From DSNY01 sp037442465 (GTDB lineage: Bacteria > Pseudomonadota > Gammaproteobacteria > Burkholderiales > Burkholderiaceae_F): a DNA stretch of 35,212 nt. This document shows, one piece after another, positions 32,782 to 35,212 of this stretch (positions are counted from its first letter, which is position 1; each line of letters opens with the position of its first letter). The stretch lies in NCBI GenBank assembly GCA_037442465.1, contig JBBIQI010000009.1, positions 1 to 35,212 of the forward strand, read 5' to 3'. The notes beneath the pieces are model-generated. The model saw nothing but the letters and a program-made list of their open reading frames with translations, ran no database searches and was not told the origin of the DNA. Made by a program: the position numbers and the translations under genes.

Positions 32782-34038
32782 TTGAATCTCCCCTACGAAA
32801 TACGCATCGGCCTGCGCTATACGCGCGCCGGGCGCCGCGCCCGGCGGCGCAACGCGTTCATCTCGTTCATCTCCGCGATTTCGATGGCGGGCATCGCGCT
32901 CGGCGTGACGGCGCTGATCGTCGTGCTGAGCGTGATGAACGGTTTCACGAAGGAGGTGCGCGCGCGCATGATGGCCGCGCTGTCGCACGTCGAAATCACG
33001 GCGTTCGGCGGGCCGCTCGACGACTGGCGGCGCATCGCGGCGCAGGCGGAAAAAAACCCCGAGGTCGCGGCGGCCGCGCCGTACGTCAATGCGCAGGCGA
33101 TGATCGCGCGCGGCGACGTGGTGCGCGGCGCGCTGATCCGCGGCATCGATCCCCAGGCCGAGCCGCAGGTCACCGAGATTGCGCGGCAGCTGATCGGCGG
33201 CAAGATCTCCGATCTCGCCGACGGCGAGTTCGGCATCGTCCTCGGGCTCGAGCTGGCGCGCGCGCTCGCGGTGATGCCGGGCGATAAGGTCACGCTGATT
33301 GCGCCGCAGGGCACGGTCACGCCGGCGGGCGTCGTACCGCGGCTGAAACAGTTCCGTGTCGTCGCGACCTTCGAGTCGGGACACTTCGAGTTCGACAGCG
33401 CGCTCGCGTTGATCCATCTGGGCGACGCGCAGCGTCTGTTCCGCGTCGACGGTCCGACCGGAGTCCGGCTGCGGCTGCACGACATGGAGCGCGCGCCGCA
33501 GGTCGCCGCGCAGCTCGCGGGCGCGCTCGAGCCCGGGCTGCGCGTGGCCGACTGGTCGCGTCAGAACCGCGTCTACTTCGCCGCCGTGCAGGCCGAAAAA
33601 CGCATGATGTTCATCATCCTGACGTTGATCGTGGCGGTCGCGGCGTTCAACCTCGTGTCAACGCTGGTGATGACGGTCACCGAGAAGCAGGCCGATATCG
33701 CGATCCTGCGCACGCTGGGCGCGCCGCCGCGCAGCGTCATGGCCGTGTTCGTGGTGCAGGGCGCGCTGATCGGCGTGATCGGCACCGCGCTCGGTGTCGC
33801 CGGCGGCTTGCTGCTGGCGAACAACCTCGACGTGATCGTTCCGGCGATCGAACGACTGTTCGGCGTGCAGTTCCTGCCGCGCGAGATCTATTTCATCAGC
33901 GCGCTGCCGTCGGACCCGCGCGCGAGCGACATCGTGCCGATCACGCTGATCTCGCTCGCGCTGTCGCTGGTGGCAACGCTGTATCCGAGTTGGCGCGCGG
34001 CGCGCACGCGGCCGGCCGAGGCGCTGCGCTATGACTGA
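32782..34038 (+). CDS. lolC: Lipoprotein-releasing ABC transporter permease LolC/LolE type
   Basis: This 418-residue inner-membrane protein extracts outer-membrane lipoproteins and passes them to LolA. The N-terminus LPYEIRIGLRYTRAGRR is characteristic. Membrane helix 1 is at about 27-49 (ISMAGIALGVTALIVVLSV), followed by a periplasmic domain of about 220 residues and three helices near 275-295, 320-345 and 380-400. The C-terminal ATLYPSWRAARTRPAEALRY is a FtsX-family hallmark. Only one permease gene is present beside lolD, as expected where a homodimer replaces LolC/LolE. The start is TTG 32782 after GGAAG. A TAGAAT at 32753-32758 may be its -10 box. Confidence 0.92.
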   Translation: MNLPYEIRIGLRYTRAGRRARRRNAFISFISAISMAGIALGVTALIVVLSVMNGFTKEVRARMMAALSHVEITAFGGPLDDWRRIAAQAEKNPEVAAAAPYVNAQAMIARGDVVRGALIRGIDPQAEPQVTEIARQLIGGKISDLADGEFGIVLGLELARALAVMPGDKVTLIAPQGTVTPAGVVPRLKQFRVVATFESGHFEFDSALALIHLGDAQRLFRVDGPTGVRLRLHDMERAPQVAAQLAGALEPGLRVADWSRQNRVYFAAVQAEKRMMFIILTLIVAVAAFNLVSTLVMTVTEKQADIAILRTLGAPPRSVMAVFVVQGALIGVIGTALGVAGGLLLANNLDVIVPAIERLFGVQFLPREIYFISALPSDPRASDIVPITLISLALSLVATLYPSWRAARTRPAEALRYD

Positions 34039-34100
34039 GTGCGGCCGCCCGCACCGTCGCCCGCCCGTCCTGCCGCGGGGGCGAGAAGGTGTACGCATCG

Positions 34101-34778
34101 ATGTCTGAAGTCATCGCCGCACGCGGCGTCTGCAAGGCCTACCGTGAAGGCCCGCTCGCGGTCGAGGTGCTCAAGGGCGTCGATCTGGACGTGGGCGCGA
34201 GCGAGATCATCGCGATCGTCGGCGCTTCGGGCTCGGGCAAGAGCACGCTGCTGCACTGTCTCGGCGGACTCGATTCGCTCGACGCCGGCACGGTGGCGAT
34301 CGACGGGCGCGACATTGCCACGCTCGGCGACGACGAGCGCGGACGCGTGCGCAACGAGCGGCTCGGCTTCGTTTACCAGTTTCATCATCTGCTGCCCGAG
34401 TTCACCGCACTCGACAACGTCGCGATGCCGCTGGCGATCCGCCGCATGGCGCTTGCCGCCGCACGCGCGCGTGCGCGCGATGCGCTCGCCGCCGTCGGGC
34501 TCGGCGAGCGACTGCTGCATCATCCGGCGGAGCTGTCGGGCGGCGAGCGCCAGCGCACGGCGATCGCACGCGCGATCGTCACGCAGCCGGCGTGCGTACT
34601 GGCCGACGAGCCGACCGGCAACCTCGACCGCGATACCGCGCGCGCGGTGTTCGACGTCTTCGTCGGGCTGGCGCGCGAGCTGCACACCGCGATCGTGATC
34701 GTCACGCACGATCCGGAGCTTGCCGCCAAGTGCGACCGCGTGCTGCGGTTGCGCGGCGGCCGGCTTGCGCCGGCGTGA
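34101..34778 (+). CDS. lolD: Lipoprotein-releasing ABC transporter ATPase LolD
   Basis: This 225-residue ATPase energises lipoprotein release by the LolC-type permease encoded 62 nt upstream. Walker A GASGSGKST, the Q-loop FVYQFHHLLPEF, the signature LSGGERQR, Walker B CVLADEPTGNLD and the switch His in VTHD are all intact. The FHHLLPEF sequence is typical of LolD. ATG 34101 was chosen because GAGAAGG lies upstream of it, whereas GTG 34089 lacks a site. Confidence 0.95.
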   Translation: MSEVIAARGVCKAYREGPLAVEVLKGVDLDVGASEIIAIVGASGSGKSTLLHCLGGLDSLDAGTVAIDGRDIATLGDDERGRVRNERLGFVYQFHHLLPEFTALDNVAMPLAIRRMALAAARARARDALAAVGLGERLLHHPAELSGGERQRTAIARAIVTQPACVLADEPTGNLDRDTARAVFDVFVGLARELHTAIVIVTHDPELAAKCDRVLRLRGGRLAPA

Positions 34779-34781
34779 GAA

Positions 34782-35150
34782 TCAGCGCTCCTCGTCACCG
34801 CGGTGCGCGATCATCGCCACCGTCGCGACGAGTATGCCGAGCGTGGCGAGCGCGATGGCGACGACCGCGAGCGTGTTGCCGGCCCAGTGACGGGTTCCCG
34901 CTGCGAGCATCGCGCGCACCGAAAGCCCGAGCAGCCCGGCGAGCACCCCGGCGCTGAGACCGAAAGCGGTGGCACCCGCGAGCGCCCATGCGGCCAGCAT
35001 CAGCGACAGCGGCCGGCGTGCGAGCGCCAGGCCGGCGAAGGCCGCGACGCCCAGCAGCAAGCCGGTCTGCACACCGCCCAGGCCGAGCGCGAACGCGAGC
35101 ACCCCGGCTGCCGCCAGCGGCGCCCAGACCAGCGGCAGGCGACGCGTCAT
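34782..35150 (-). CDS. Small hydrophobic membrane protein (122 aa)
   Basis: I do not recognise a family. The protein is almost entirely hydrophobic, with about four predicted membrane segments: residues 8-28, 29-44, 50-80 and 92-113. It has a positively charged N-terminus and a charged end (HRGDEER). Composition is Ala/Leu/Gly-rich. It is convergent with lolD, separated by 3 nt, with no terminator visible. ATG 35150 lies 3 nt after the end of a probable upstream frame. Confidence 0.6.
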   Translation of the reverse strand: MTRRLPLVWAPLAAAGVLAFALGLGGVQTGLLLGVAAFAGLALARRPLSLMLAAWALAGATAFGLSAGVLAGLLGLSVRAMLAAGTRHWAGNTLAVVAIALATLGILVATVAMIAHRGDEER

Positions 35151-35153
35151 GGT

Positions 35154-35212
35154 CTAGCGCATCCGTCGACGCCGGCAGCGCGCGGCCCACGCCTGTCGCA
35201 GATACAGGCTCC
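35154..35212 (-). CDS. Possible 3' end of a further minus-strand gene
   Basis: A frame open from the right edge reads SLYLRQAWAARCRRRRMR and stops with TAG 3 nt before the membrane-protein start. Close spacing and a normal-looking basic C-terminus suggest the end of a real gene in the same operon. With only 18 codons this cannot be confirmed, and another frame ending in the ATGA overlap at 35147 is also possible. Confidence 0.3.
   Translation of the reverse strand, partial: SLYLRQAWAARCRRRRMR

Overview
This window is GC-rich chromosomal DNA from a betaproteobacterium, most likely of the Burkholderiales. The main evidence is gene order: fimV-truA-trpF-trpB-trpA-accD-folC-SPOR-cvpA-purF-metZ, then uvrB and a low-molecular-weight phosphatase next to a complete isc operon, then a lysS/prfB/recJ block and lolC-lolD. 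Almost everything is core housekeeping. I see no phage, insertion sequence, CRISPR array, toxin-antitoxin or defence module.

Region 1 (1-11102, + strand) is a tightly packed run. It starts with the end of the polar hub protein FimV and a perfect 13-bp hairpin. It continues with tRNA pseudouridine synthase TruA, the last tryptophan steps (TrpF, TrpB, TrpA), the acetyl-CoA carboxylase subunit AccD, FolC, a SPOR-domain cell-division protein, CvpA and PurF. Several junctions are ATGA or TGATG overlaps, so most of this is probably one transcription unit.

Region 2 (11103-12525) is the most interesting part. A good sigma-70 promoter is followed by what reads as a SAM-II riboswitch. Its core is split by an insertion of about 87 nt that holds two hairpins. 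An intrinsic terminator follows, with its U-tract ending 4 nt before the metZ start codon. This is a methionine-pathway gene with an S-adenosylmethionine switch in front of it.

Region 3 (12526-14823) holds a small conserved-looking protein, a tRNA-Asn on the minus strand with its own promoter and terminator, a class I aminotransferase on the minus strand, and the divergent spacer before uvrB.

Region 4 (14824-24333) has uvrB, a low-molecular-weight phosphatase, a minus-strand methyltransferase and then iscR-iscS-iscU-iscA-hscB-hscA-fdx-iscX. All key Fe-S ligand and catalytic residues are present. A good type-1 IscR site overlaps the -35 box of the iscR promoter.

Region 5 (24334-32704, minus strand) begins with a 149-bp imperfect palindrome after iscX. 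The minus-strand unit reads RpfE-like protein, recJ, prfB (with the programmed +1 frameshift), SDR reductase, lysS, Nudix hydrolase, sbtA and sbtB. The last two are a bicarbonate transporter and its PII-like regulator, translationally coupled to the Nudix gene and lysS.

Region 6 (32705-35212) has lolC and lolD of the lipoprotein-release ABC transporter, a small membrane protein on the minus strand, and probably the last codons of a further gene. The best lead for something under-described is the metZ leader. The iscX-distal palindrome and the lysS-coupled bicarbonate module come next.
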